DNA of 64,000 bases from Brassica napus (taxonomy: Eukaryota > Streptophyta > Magnoliopsida > Brassicales > Brassicaceae): contig NC_063449.1 in assembly GCF_020379485.1 (NCBI RefSeq), positions 39,429,473-39,493,472 on the forward strand. The letters run 5' to 3'. Below, in pieces: positions 12,146-23,018 of this stretch (the stretch's first letter is position 1; every line of letters starts with the position of its first letter). The position numbers were made by a program, and so were the translations under genes. Under the pieces are notes generated by a model that was not told the DNA's origin, did no database searches, and saw only the letters and a program-made list of their open reading frames with translations.

Positions 12146-12994
12146 TTCAACCTGCAACAAAATCAAAGCCACACAGAAGAGAGATGATGAGAAAGTTAAT
12201 TATTTGTATACCTAAAAAAAGAGGAGGGGATTCGTTACCATCGACAGCACCGGTAGTGAGGATGGAGAGACATGAGATCTCGCGAGGGTGGAGATACAGG
12301 GAGCATAGATCTGAGGAAAGAAAAAAAAAACAGACATAGAGAGAGTTAGAGAAGAGTAGAGACGCAGAGAAAGATGGGCGGAGAGGAGCTGAGATGTCAC
12401 GAAGTAGGAGAGAAGGCATCACCGTGCTTAGTTATTTCACGGAGAAAAGAGGCATAGGAGGAGTGGAGGCGTCACAGTTCTTGGTGACGGCGAAAGAGGG
12501 GAAAGAAAGATTTCGTGGAGTAGAAATGTAGAGGAGATGAATTTTTTTTTTGATCAAAAGAAGCGGATCAAATGACCACAATGGGTCAAAAAAATCTGAT
12601 ATAGACTTCTTGATTTTTTTACTTTAAAAATGAATTAAAAATAAATGAGAAATAGGGAAAAAAAACCATGAGATCTAATAATTTAAATATATTTATTAAC
12701 CTATGTCATTGTAATCATATCCAGATTCCAATCCGGATCCAAACCCAAACCCGACCCGGATCCAAACCCAAACCCGACCCAACTTTAACCTAATCTTTTT
12801 CTTCTTCCATTTTTCTTCTCCATTTGATGTTCTTTCACTTTAAAACAAAATCAAAAAATTTCTTCAACCATCCACTAATTTTCTCATTTTTGATCTAAAT
12901 CGATCAACTCATAGTCATATTTAATCAATTATATCTTATCTAGAATCAAATTTCATCTTTTACGAACGAGATTCAAAATAAAAAAGAACGCAAA

Positions 12995-13155
12995 GTATAA
13001 CTAATACAACTAGTACAACTCCAACTAGTACAACTAATACAAATCAAATTAGTACAACTAGTACAACTAAAACAAGTATAACTAGTATAAATATACTGAG
13101 TCTAGCCAATATAACTGATACAAGAAAAACTTGTATAACTAGTACAACTTCACAA
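12995..13155. repeat. ACTAGTACAACT-type short repeat array (left)
   Basis: About ten degenerate copies of CTAGTACAACT / CTAATACAACT within 160 bp. Related motifs in the opposite orientation (GTTGTACTAGT, GTTGTACCAGT) occur at 13320-13345, 13840-14060, 14405-14500 and 14765-14830. Confidence 0.75.
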
Positions 13156-13501
13156 TAATTTGGTGGTCTTTATTTTTTGTTTTCAGCGTATAATAGAAAA
13201 AAGGATGACGTAGAACCAATAAGACATGTTAGTCTAATTTTCTCCCGCCTGCATGTATCAAATACATGAATTGTATATTTTTCATAATATTAGAATTGGA
13301 TAATGATTTATTTACAAGTTGTACTAGTTATACTAGTTGTACTATTTTCGGAAAAAAAAATCATCTTCATCTTTTTGTTCTCAAGGCAAAAAAAGTAGAT
13401 GCGGATCCAAAAAAATATTCAACCATGGTTCCAAAAAACACTAGTCAATGGAAAAAGAAAAAGGAGGGAGCGTCGACGATGAGTAAGAGTAACCACCGTC
13501 G

Positions 13502-13816
13502 TTGAAGAAAAAGAAGGTCTCTACTGTGAAGAAGAGAGATGATGCATCGAAGAAGAAGAAAGACGCAGTGAAGAAGAAGAGAGATGTGAAAAACAAGAGT
13601 GAAGTCGTGGCGAAGAAGAGGAAGCTTGACGATGGTGTCCACGGTGGATCTTCGTCAAATCAAAACAAGTGGGCTCGAAATTGCGAGAGAGAAACCGCAT
13701 CTCCACCGAACCCTCAATGCGATCTTTTCCCGGAACCATCAACGGCTTCTCCATCTCAACGCACTAGTAAGCCCCATAAATCATCAGGTCAACCCAAAAA
13801 TTTAGATGTATTTTAA
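13502..13816 (+). CDS. Lysine-rich hypothetical protein
   Basis: A 104-codon frame starting at ATG 13502. The first 55 residues are dominated by KKKK/KKR clusters, resembling nuclear localisation signals, followed by a Ser/Pro-rich tail. A second Lys-rich piece lies upstream at 13380-13505 in another frame, ending in a stop at about 13503, so the original frame may be split. No family is recognised. It lies between the inverted arrays of GTTGTACTAGT-type motifs, so it may be a transposon accessory protein, but this is inference. Low complexity also allows a chance frame. Confidence 0.3.
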   Translation: MKKKKVSTVKKRDDASKKKKDAVKKKRDVKNKSEVVAKKRKLDDGVHGGSSSNQNKWARNCERETASPPNPQCDLFPEPSTASPSQRTSKPHKSSGQPKNLDVF

Positions 13817-15230
13817 TATAACTAATGCAACAAGTTCAACTACACAATAATATGTAAGAATAGTACAACTAGTAAAACTACTCGACATTAGTGTTTGAAC
13901 CAAAATGTTTAAAACGTGATACACATTTAAAATGTGATGCACATTTAAAACAATATTAAATAAAATAACAAGTAGTTGTACCAGTTTTCTAGTTGTACCG
14001 GCTATGCATAGTTGTACTAGTTTTTGAGTTGTACCACTTTGTGCATAGTTGTACTTTGGCAGTAAAAAAGAAAATATTAGTTGTATCATATAATAAATAT
14101 AGTTACCTCAGTGGTACCACTTTTTTATGTTTTCATGTCTTTGTCCAGTTACAATGAAATCATCAATTTTGTAAAAATACATTTCATGTATGTTTTCCAA
14201 AAAATTATGTGGACAAACAAGTTAACAAACCTTAAAAGTATAAGGTATATCATGTAAACTTTTGGAGTTGTGTAATAATTTTTTATCTTTTCCAGAACTT
14301 AAAATAAATTAAGAGAAACTTTCTGAGTACATACCAATTGAGATATTTGATTGTTTTTCTCATGTGGAATACCAAATTGGTTTTGTTAATTTCTAAAATA
14401 TCAAAGTTGTACCAGTTGTACCAGTAATACTTGTCTAATATATAATAAAAAAATTATATCAATTGTGTATATGTCTAGTTTTAGGGGTTGTACCAATATT
14501 TTACATCATAGGTTTGTAAAAATATGTTCGAATAATATGACTAATGTAGTTAACATACCTTAAAAATATATAGTATATAATATAAAATTAGGAGTATAAT
14601 GTAGTAATTTAACAACAATTTGAAAAAAAAAGTTAAATAAAATAGATGAAATTTTGTCATTATATACCAATTAGGATATTTGCTTCTCTATTTTATATGT
14701 AAAACAAGATTTATTAGTCGTGTCTAGTAACTACATATTATACATAAATTATAATATTTATATACGAGTTATACCAGTTATACAATTTTTAACATGTTTA
14801 GTTGTACGAGTTATATTAGTTATACTCAATCGAACGAGAGAATTAGATAAGGAAGATTGTGTGGCTGTGAATTGTTAATGTGGTTGAAATTAAAGAAAGA
14901 GAAATAGAAAGAAGGAAATATAATTGTAAATTCAATGGCCAAGATTAAAACATAAACATAAGATCTGATGGCTAAGGGTGAGCTATCATTAATGGTAAAA
15001 TTGTTATTTACACAGCCCTTGGTCCATGTAGATTAATTTAGGAAGTTGTAGATTTTTTTGAAGGCATTTGGTCTATATCAAATTTTTGTCCAAAAGAAGC
15101 CCACTCACGTAAAACTCTTTTTTATAGCCCATTTTGTTAAAAAAAAGAGGTGGGACCCATTTGAAATGAGGCAACTGCCCCCATTATATTATAGATTTAA
15201 TTCTTAAACTGCTTATTATAGTTTAATCAA
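13817..15230. repeat. AT-rich stretch with dispersed GTTGTACCAGT motifs
   Basis: Noncoding. Scattered GTTGTAC(T/C)AGT-type motifs lie in the orientation opposite to the array at 12995-13155. No domain-bearing frame was found. Confidence 0.5.
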
Positions 15231-15563
15231 GAAACATGCTATTATTGAAAGAAAAAAAACCTTAGACACTAAACAGTATATATGAAGTCTTTCAGAAACT
15301 TGATAAAAACAATCGTACTTGATTACTCTTGTTTTTGAGCAAAGATTACATTAAAATCTATGGTAACTGAATTCTACCAAAATCATTTGGTTTTTGAATA
15401 ACACCTGTTTTGATTCATTTTCAATTCCACTTATCAAATCCTCAATCCAATAACAGTTGATTTTAATGTACTTTAATCAAATCCTAATCCAATAACACGG
15501 GAATTCACTCTAGATTTAAATTACATTCAATTCCATTAGTCTTCCCAACCCAATAACCCCTTC

Positions 15564-15942
15564 TGAGACTTTGTTATGTTTAACTTAGACATTACTTGTT
15601 TTTCAAAAAAATAATATTTACATATTTTATAAAATTTAATTAAGTACAATAAATAAATGACAGATTTTATAAAATTTAAATAAGTACAAATAAATAAATT
15701 ACAGATTTTATGAAACTAAAAGTATAAAATCATTGTAACTAATATGAATATGAAACATATAAATTAAATACATACAAATCATTGGGTGTTCATGGGCTTG
15801 ACCATTTGGACATAGTCTCTATTGGTTATGGGCATTTTTTGGACTATTGTCCAATATAGACCATCCAATACTGTCCATAATTGAAATGGTCCATTTGGTC
15901 AAGTTCAAATGAGTTCTGGACGGTACATTTGACAGTTCTAAT
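15564..15942. other. Unassigned AT-rich stretch
   Basis: Contains a near-direct repeat of ACAGATTTTATAAAATTTAA-like sequence (about 15620-15715) and a block with several copies of TTGGTC/GGACCA-like words (15780-15930). No gene seen. Confidence 0.35.
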
Positions 15943-16172
15943 CTCTGACCCAAACTATCTTTCAAAACAGTCCCACTGAGCCATTGAGAAGACAGAGGTT
16001 TCCCAACACAGAGAAAATGACAATCTGCGTGTATAATCTCTCCTCCTGAAGTCCGGTATATTTTGTTTCCGTCTGAAGCTAAACAGTGATTTCTGCAGCT
16101 AGTTCCACACCAGAAGGTCCTCCACCAACAATCAGAACTGATTTAAAAGATCTGATCTTCTCATATTCTGCA
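15943..16172 (-). pseudogene. Central piece of an AIF-like FAD/NAD(P) oxidoreductase gene
   Basis: The minus strand reads SVLIVGGGPSGVELAAEI, a dinucleotide-binding GxGxxG..E motif. It continues SDGNKIYRTSGGEIIHADCH, then GKPLSSQW and GTVLKDS. This matches the second nucleotide-binding domain of plant apoptosis-inducing-factor-like oxidoreductases. The GTVLKDS segment overlaps by about 45 bp with the one at 7470-7512, from which the C-terminus continues. The two loci are therefore pieces of one gene, split by the intervening transposon. Upstream, the intron is invaded by a Ty1/copia element. Confidence 0.75.
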
Positions 16173-16276
16173 ACCAAACAAGATCAGTAAAGAAACTAGT
16201 TTTGAATCCTAAACCGGTCTAAACCGTAAACATGAACCAACTATACCAAGTGATCTGTACACACTAATAGTCCCCC

Positions 16277-16528
16277 TCAAGATGGGACGAAGATGTTTAA
16301 GAGACCCATCTTGCCAAACAAACGTCGAAATGGAGCAGGGTACAGAGGTTTGGTGAAAGGATCTGCAAGCTGTAAGTCAGTACGGACATGAAGAAGCTTG
16401 AAGTAACCTGCAACCAAACGCTCTCTCACACTATGACAGTCAATCTCAAGATTATTGGTGCGTTCATGAAAGATAAGCTGGTGTTTCGACTCTCCTATGA
16501 GATGACTGAATCGTTGATTCAGGAACAT
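16277..16528 (-). pseudogene. Ty1/copia RNase H C-terminal remnant
   Basis: Reads NQRFSHLIGESKHQLIFHE, then NNLEIDCHSVRERL and LADPFTKPLYPAPFRRLF. This is the typical end of copia RNase H (HIELDCHxVRE, then DxxTKPL), terminating next to the polypurine tract. The catalytic N-terminal half and the RT are deleted. Confidence 0.85.
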
Positions 16529-16653
16529 CAGAAAGAGGGACCGCAGTGGGCAGATTCATCTTGATTGAAGTAGAGGAACAAGTATCTACAACAGGAATTG
16601 GTGAATTCACAAGAGGAAATGGAGGATAGATCCGGAAAGAAGTTATGAACTCA

Positions 16654-17694
16654 TCAATCTAAATCAACTTCAACAAAAGGAAAGAGATCTTCATGAAAAG
16701 TAACATGACGAGAAATAGAAATTGAGTTAGTCTCTAGGTCAAGTAACTTGTATCCTTTAACGCCTGAAGGATAGCCTAAAAGGACACAAGCACAAGCCCG
16801 AGGATCAAATTTACGTCTACCCTTTGGTGAAGTAGAGGCATAACAGAGGCAACCAAAGGTCTTAAGAAGAGAGTAATCAGGAATCTTTTTGGTTAAGAGT
16901 TCAAAAGGACTTTTGTTTTCAAGAACATGGGATGGAAGGCGATTAATGAGATGAACATAGGTGAGAATACAGTCACCCCAATAAGAAAGAGGAATGTGAG
17001 ATTGAAAATGAAGAGATCGAGCAACATTAAGAATGTGCTGATTTTTACTTTCCACAACAGAGTTTTGTTGTGGAGTTTTAGGGCAAGAGTGAAATGAAAG
17101 AATGCCTTTTGACTTAAAAAGGGATGTGAAGCTGAGTTCTGGTGCATTGTTAGATCTAACTCCCTTAATTTTTCTACCAAATTGAGTTTCAACCATAGTA
17201 ATAAAGCTAGGAAAGATTGTAAGGACATCAGACTTAGCCTTTAAAAGATAAACCCAAGTGGCCCTAGAGTGATCATCGACTATGGTGAGAAAGTACTTAA
17301 AACCATCATGAGTTGGTGTAGAAAAGGGACCCCAGATATCTATATGGACAAGATCAAAAGGTTCAGTGCTTCGGTTATGGTTTGATATAAATGGGAGATG
17401 TTTTTGTTTAGAAAGATGACATACATTACAGTGTGAATATTCTTTATTTAATGTATTTGGAAAAGAAAGTACAGACTGCCTTATTTGAAGCTTAGAGAGA
17501 GAGGGATGACATAACCTCTTATGCCAAAGATCCAAACTAACAACAGACCCAACAAATGGTTTAATAGAAGACACGGTACCTTGTGAAGAAACTGACTCAA
17601 TGTCCAGGAAATATAAGTTGGCGACTTCTCTACCCATTCCAATCATCCCGTGTAGGATCCTGAATACCACAAGAAAACTCGTCAAACCAGACAC
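16654..17694 (-). pseudogene. pol: Ty1/copia integrase
   Basis: Open for 346 residues. The zinc-binding H-H-C-C is LWHKRLCHPS and CNVCHLSKQ (residues 57-97). The catalytic core has HIDIWGPF (D), SNNAPELSF, where the usual second catalytic Asp is Asn-Ala, and SVVESKNQHIL (E). The GKR/GYxSGxKGYK region follows near the C-terminus. The canonical RSDNAPE reads RSNNAPE, so a catalytic Asp appears to be lost. It continues from the protease piece at 18052-17630 through a frameshift. Confidence 0.85.
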
Positions 17695-19286
17695 AATACA
17701 TTTTTTTTGTTATGCAACTGACACTAAGAAGATTAAATTTAAATTGGGGTATGTAAAGGACATCTGTTAAGACCATGTGACTACCCAGATTAATATTTCC
17801 TATTCCAACAACGTTCACCAGATCTCCATTAGGAAGAGTTACATTGGTATTAGGAAGGGTTTTAAAAGAGGTAAAAGAAGATCTTTGATGAGAAAGATGG
17901 TTAGTTGCCCCTGAATCTATGACCCAACCATTAATAGCGTTGATATCACTATTAAGAGAACAAACAAAAGGCCTATCAACTCCGGTAAAAGAACAAAGGA
18001 TATAGGGACTGAATGTGCCGCAGATTGGGCAAGTTTGAGAAGAAGAGGGCACAAAAACTGAGACAGAGTGAACTTTGGATTGAGGATGATCCGCTGGACT
18101 CTGAAGTTTGCTGCTAAGGAAAGATACGAGCTGCTAAATTTGTGTAGGAGATAGATCATCTGAAGCTCCTTCATCAATAGTAACGTTAGCAGACACAGGA
18201 GCAGAGATCTTATCAGAACGTTGATTTGGTTTAAAGCTTGTAGGATAGCCATAATTTTTGTAACACTTATCAAAGATATGAACTACACGGTGACAGTAAG
18301 TACAATAAGGACGATCTTTTCTGATATAGCCTCCAGATTTTCCAGATTTTCCAGCAGAAGATGAGGACTGATATTGTCCAGGACTCGGAGATTGAGAGAT
18401 GTGAAAGGCTGTTGTGAGATATCCATAGAAGATAGAACAGTAGCATCCTTTTGACTATCTTCTTGATCGAGAAGATTATACACCTCTGATAAAGAAGGTA
18501 AGGATTTCTTCATCAAGATTCTGCTTCGAATAACTTTCATAACTCTCGTTGAGTCCAATAAGAAAATCAATAACTCAATTGGTTTCTTTCTCAGCCAATA
18601 ATTCTTCAACAATAGATACAGGGGGTTGAATACTTATTAATTCTTCCTAGAGAGCCTGCGTTTGAGTGTGATATGAGGATAAATCCAAGCTGCCTTGACA
18701 TAGTGAATGAATCTGATGTCGAACTTTGTACAAGCGAGGAAGGTTGGATTTGTGAAAGCGAGTGTGAAGATCCTTCCAGATATCCGCAGCATTCTTGAAG
18801 TAAAGAATACTAGTGTAGATCTTCTTAGAAACGCTATTCAACAACCAAGACTTGAGCATACTGTTGCAACGACACCAAATCTTATAGTATTGATCATTCT
18901 CCAGAGGTTTAACTATAGATCCATCCTAGCTTGTTCTTAACTTCAAGACTAGTAGTCATAGCAATGAGCCATATCCCATAGTTATTTCCATCCAATGGTT
19001 CCGAAACTAAGACTAAGACTGGATGATCCGAGTTGTGAAGATAATATGGAGAATGAATGTTATCAGGACTGTTGGATACCTCAAAACAATCACCAGAAGA
19101 GATTTCATGAGATCGATGAATGACAAAAGGAGTTGCATCGCCGGAAAGAGGAGTACGAATCTCCGATGGTCGATGAGCTGAATTAGAACGAGATGCTTCA
19201 CCATGAGTCATAGGAGGTGGGGAATTGATGTTCGGTGAAGCTGGAACGGCGGAATGATACTTCGATTTGCAGTTTCGCTTTCCCAT
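17630..19286 (-). pseudogene. gag: Ty1/copia gag-protease, fragmented
   Basis: Starts at ATG 19286 (MGKRNCKSKYHS). The gag pieces contain LHNSDHPVLVLVSEPLDGNN and FKNAADIWKDLHTRFHKSN. The protease piece has the active-site motif INGWVIDSGATNHLS (about 17940-17900). At least four frame changes or stops separate the pieces (breaks near 18900, 18640, 18280 and 18050). The layout is the same as in the nearly intact copia element at 37521-42348, to which it is related but not identical. Confidence 0.8.
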
Positions 19287-19456
19287 TGAAACTGATTCGG
19301 CTGAATCTGAGCTCGAATTGCACAGGAAAGTGAGGAGAGATACTAATCAAAGCTTGTGTGAGGATCGGTGAGTGAAATCTGGCGAGATTCTAGTGATAAT
19401 CCGACGAACACACGATGGAGACGATGAGTTTGTTAGAGTTTGTTAGAAAATGTTAT

Positions 19457-19469
19457 GGCTCTGATACCA
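19457..19469 (-). promoter_or_regulatory. Copia primer-binding site (tRNA-Met type)
   Basis: The minus strand reads TGGTATCAGAGCC directly inside the right LTR, identical to the site at 37723-37735 of the second copia element and typical of tRNA-iMet-primed copia elements. Confidence 0.85.
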
Positions 19470-19767
19470 TATGAGTGATGGACCTAACTCACATCATATG
19501 ATACCATATGAGTAAAGTTCAACATTTTCATTAATTGTAAAAGAATGTACAATTGAGGTTTATATACAATTCAATAACTCACTAATGAACCGGTCGATAC
19601 CGTAAACATAAACCAACTATACAAAGTGATATGTACACACTAATAGTATCCTATAAACTCAAGAAGAGAGAAAACAAAGAGCTATCAAATAGAAAAAGAA
19701 AAAAAAGATGACATCTTTGCTTTATTAAGAACCAAATAAACAACCTTTTGAGGCTTGATCAATGAAC

Positions 19768-19950
19768 TTACCAGCGAATATGAAATAGGGTCGTCTCCTG
19801 TAACCAAAAACCGTTACAACATTGGTCAATAAACCCCAAACCTTTACTGAGACCTTGGATAACGCCGTAGACGATAATTTCACCGAAGAAGAAGCTGCAG
19901 TGAAGCTCTTCGATGAGCATTCTAAGCCACCATAGAGGCTTTTTGAACAT
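19768..19950 (-). pseudogene. Possible folate/biopterin (BT1-family) transporter fragment
   Basis: The minus strand reads [20 protein letters not shown], then [11 protein letters not shown]. This resembles the N-terminal W-L-x-M-L...ELHWSFVFGV...YG region of plant BT1/FBT folate-biopterin transporters, as I recall the family. Only about 40 residues fit, after which the frame becomes unrelated. It lies just outside the copia LTR and may be a broken gene or a captured fragment. The rest up to 20331 is pyrimidine-rich leader-like sequence on the minus strand without a clear product. Confidence 0.4.
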
Positions 19951-20339
19951 TACCAGCAGATTCCTCTTTGGTAACTTCGCCGCAAAACTTTGTCGTGCTC
20001 TGCTTCCTCTGACCCAGAAATCATTACAAAATCGTAACCCTTGACCCTGAAACAGATAGTCAAGATAAATCGAAACCCAAACCTAAAAACCCCCAAATCG
20101 AAACCCTAAGAAAGAATTAAGAAGAGAAACTGACCGGAAAGCCATGAAGAAACTGACCGGGAAGCACGACGGAGGAGAGATGGAGATGAAGAGACGATGA
20201 GTTAGAGAGAGAGAGGTAGAGAAAGAGACTCCAGTTTGCGATTCTGAGAAACAATACATGTGGGAACCGAAATTCGCACTGTCGATTTCCGTTGATTTAG
20301 GAAAGATAGGAAACCCTAAATTTCCTAGCAATCAAAAAC

Positions 20340-21380
20340 ACGAAACTATAGACGAAAATATGAGAATCGAAAAGAGAGCAAGAAGTGTTTTATTCCGAAT
20401 CTACGTATGAGCGTTACAACAAGGTAAGAGCCTTGGCCACGAGAGCTGTCGGTGAGATCCCTAGTTCTAGCAACCTAAGACTGCGGAAAACCTAGTTGAG
20501 TCGCAGCTCGATAACAAAAACGGAAAGTTGCCTAAATGCTCTAATTGCTAAGTTTTGCTCTGAGTAGAAAAATTGTGTCCCTCTGCATCTTCAACCTCGA
20601 CATCCTTATATACTTCTCCTAGAGGCGGTATTCTCTTTTCCTTTCTACTATCAGTCAAGTTTATCTCTTCGCGGAAATATTCCATTTTTCTTCGATCTTC
20701 GTATTTATCTTTGGAAACTTCACATTTATTTTCCGAACTTGACATTTATCTTTTCCAACATAACAAAAGATAAACCGTCATACGATTGGGCTCGATTTCG
20801 TATAAAATCGCGAGTGGGCTTCTAGCCACATTCTGGACCCTTTCGTGCCGTCTTCCGACTTAAGCGTTTTTACGATTTATCGAAAGAGCGCTTCCGAAAC
20901 GACGTTGATTCCGAAGAAAGTTTGAACTTCTCATATAGTGGAGGAAGTTTGAGGTGTTTAGTTAACCGTTGCCGTTTTATACGATTAATTCGAATTTCAT
21001 ACGAGAAAACGAGTTCTCGCGGTTTTTAAACTGTAAAGTTCCAATGCTAACTCCGATCGAAATGAAACAAGAGGATGTTCGATCCGATCTCAAAGGAGTG
21101 CTCGTTCATATGTTGCTGACGTATCTCCTCAAACTTCTCCTGGACCAAAACCAGTGTGTCTTGATCCCAAGTTTGAGTTTTCTATAAAAGAATAGAGAAG
21201 GTTGATGTTAAAAATCAAATAAAATAGGGTTTAGATTAAATATAAAAGAAAAGACTTAACTGCAAATTATATAAAGAATCAAATAAAACTTGTTTGTAAA
21301 GATCTTTGTGATCTTCCGCCCTTGACACGACCGAACCTCAAAACACAGAAACAAAATTGTAACGATCCTAACCCGGTTTT
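20340..21380. repeat. LTR-like noncoding repeat (probable solo LTR)
   Basis: About 1 kb with no coding potential and CpG-rich words such as CGATTTCGTATAAAATCGCG. The composition looks like Brassicaceae gypsy LTRs. No bordering target duplication was resolved, so the assignment is tentative. Confidence 0.35.
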
Positions 21381-21497
21381 TTTTTCTAAAGCCGGTTTGC
21401 TTTGGCTAATTAATTTTTTTTGTTACTAAACCAAATCCCTTATTTTATTTTTAAGTTGTGCGTGTGTGTATTTAAAAGGAATCACCTATTCTTTTAT

Positions 21498-22371
21498 GAG
21501 AAATTCTTGGGTTCACCCCCTAGGTGAACCTCTAGATTCACCAACCAATAGTGTTTGAGTATTTGATATTTGATATCTTTTAAAAAAGGAAACAAAATTG
21601 AATTTCCAAATAAGATTATATTTTTGAAATAAAACAATAAAAATACATAAAAATAGTTAAAAAAATAAATAAATAAATATTGATAAACTTTTAGCAAAAT
21701 ACTAAATCTTATACCCTAAATCCTAAACTCCAAACTCTAAATTATAAACCTTAAATCTTGGATAAACCGTAAACCATTAGAAAATTTTAAATCCTAAATC
21801 ATACATTAAAAACTAAATCTTAATAACACTAAACCCTAAACCCTAATCACTAAACCCTAAACCCTAATCACTAAACCCTAAACCCTTGGATAAACTCTGA
21901 ACCTTGGATAAATCATAAACTCTAAATCAAAAATATTTAAAATTAAACCCTAGAATTTATGATTTATCCAAGGGTTCAGAGTTTACCCAAGGGTTTAGGG
22001 TTTACCCAAGGGTTTAGGGTTTAGTGATTAGGATTTAGGGTTTAGTGTTAGTAAAATTTAGTTTTTAATGTATGATTTAGGGTTTAAGATTTTCCAACGG
22101 TTTAGAGTTTATCCAAAGTTTAAGGTTTAACGTTTAGGGTTTAGGGTTTAGGATTTAGGATTTAGGGTATAGGGTTTAGTATTTTGCTGAAGATTTAACA
22201 ATATTAATTAATTTATTTTTGTAACTATTTTTATGTATTTTTATTATTTTATTTTAAAAATATAATCTAATTTGGATATTCAATTTTATTTCTTTTTTTA
22301 AAAGATATCAAATATCAAATACTCAAACACTATTGATTGGTGAATCTAAAGGTGAACCCAAGAATTTCTCT
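21498..22371. mobile_element. Fold-back element with 9-bp target duplication (Mutator-like)
   Basis: Long inverted arms: the left starts GAGAAATTCTTGGGTTCACC and the right ends GGTGAACCCAAGAATTTCTC. TTCTTTTAT flanks both sides (21489-21497 and 22372-22380), a 9-bp duplication as made by Mutator-type transposases. The inner arms are full of AAACCCTAAACCC on the left and the complementary GGGTTTAGGG on the right. No protein is encoded. Confidence 0.8.
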
Positions 22372-22530
22372 TTCTTTTATTATTTGGTCGAGAGTGGAGC
22401 AGCCGTTATCATCTGATCATCTCTTCTTCTATCTCTGGTATCTTTTTCTCCATTCACCATTTCTCATCTCCTCCCCACCTCTCTATCGCGTTAGTATCTT
22501 CTGCTCCTCCATTATCATTCATGTGTTAGT

Positions 22531-23018
22531 GTGAAAGGAGAGGTCATCTCTGTTGTGTTGACGTCGGAGGAGACGAGACGCACCGTTCACCACCAATCAC
22601 CACCGGATCCATTGTAGTTGCTGTCAGTTGAGCCACCTTTGCCCTTGTTGGTTTAGTGTATCAGAACCGAGACATGGAGGAGATGATTAACGTCGTAGCT
22701 GCCGCATCTCATCCCCTATGTTTCCGCTCTTCACCACTTCCGTCTCTGATCCACTCGGCAATCAACTGTGACTCGCCGGAGACGTTTCCATGTCACCGGA
22801 GCCAGAGGTATATAACCGTAAGCTCATGTGTATGGTTCTCATGCGTATGGTTTAAGTGCCAACTTTCCATGTTACTTTTGAAGCAAGTAACATCATGTCA
22901 TAAATCTGTTATTCATATATAACGATGTCTCTCGTTTGACCTTGTTTCTTTTGATCCCGTGCATCTTTGGCATGAGGTCGACATCTATGGTGAAACTCTA
23001 GCTTTCTTGCTGATCAAG
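22531..23018. repeat. Host flank duplicated at 27529-28016
   Basis: 488 bp nearly identical to 27529-28016; the only difference found is GACGAGACGC versus GACGAAACGC. It contains an 88-codon plus frame (22656-22922) identical in both copies, with no recognised domain. It ends with TCAAG, the target duplication of the adjacent LTR element. The sequence resumes after the insertion at 29445, so this is the interrupted host target. Confidence 0.9.

Larger units (their letters stand above)
7604..15563. mobile_element. Putative PIF/Harbinger-type DNA transposon, with nested insertions
   Basis: The left end (about 7604-7640) and the right end (about 15535-15563, inverted) share the motif TATTGG(A/G)TTGGGAAG. 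Both are bordered by TGA, a possible 3-bp target duplication. A Harbinger-type transposase lies just inside the left end. The 8-kb span is large for the family. It includes a hAT MITE and a block of unrelated repeat-rich DNA, so the right end could belong to a related element instead. Confidence 0.45.
16210..19648 (-). mobile_element. Ty1/copia retrotransposon, RT-deleted
   Basis: Minus orientation. The right (5') LTR is about 19470-19648, followed inward by a tRNA-Met-type primer site. Gag, protease and integrase pieces come next, then the end of RNase H and the polypurine tract TTGAGGGGGA (plus 16272-16281). Only about 60 bp of the left LTR survive (16210-16271). The integrase end (16654) joins directly to the last 80 residues of RNase H (16528), so the whole RT and most of RNase H are gone. 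Confidence 0.85.

Noticed and set aside
21830..22170. Interstitial telomere array
   Set aside because: The CCCTAAA words are degenerate, mixed with CTAATCA spacers and arranged as inverted arms of a transposon, not a tandem telomeric array.
22656..22922. An 88-residue protein identical at 27654-27920
   Set aside because: Identity reflects recent DNA duplication of the whole 488-bp flank, not protein constraint. No domain, and the frame runs into LTR-proximal DNA.
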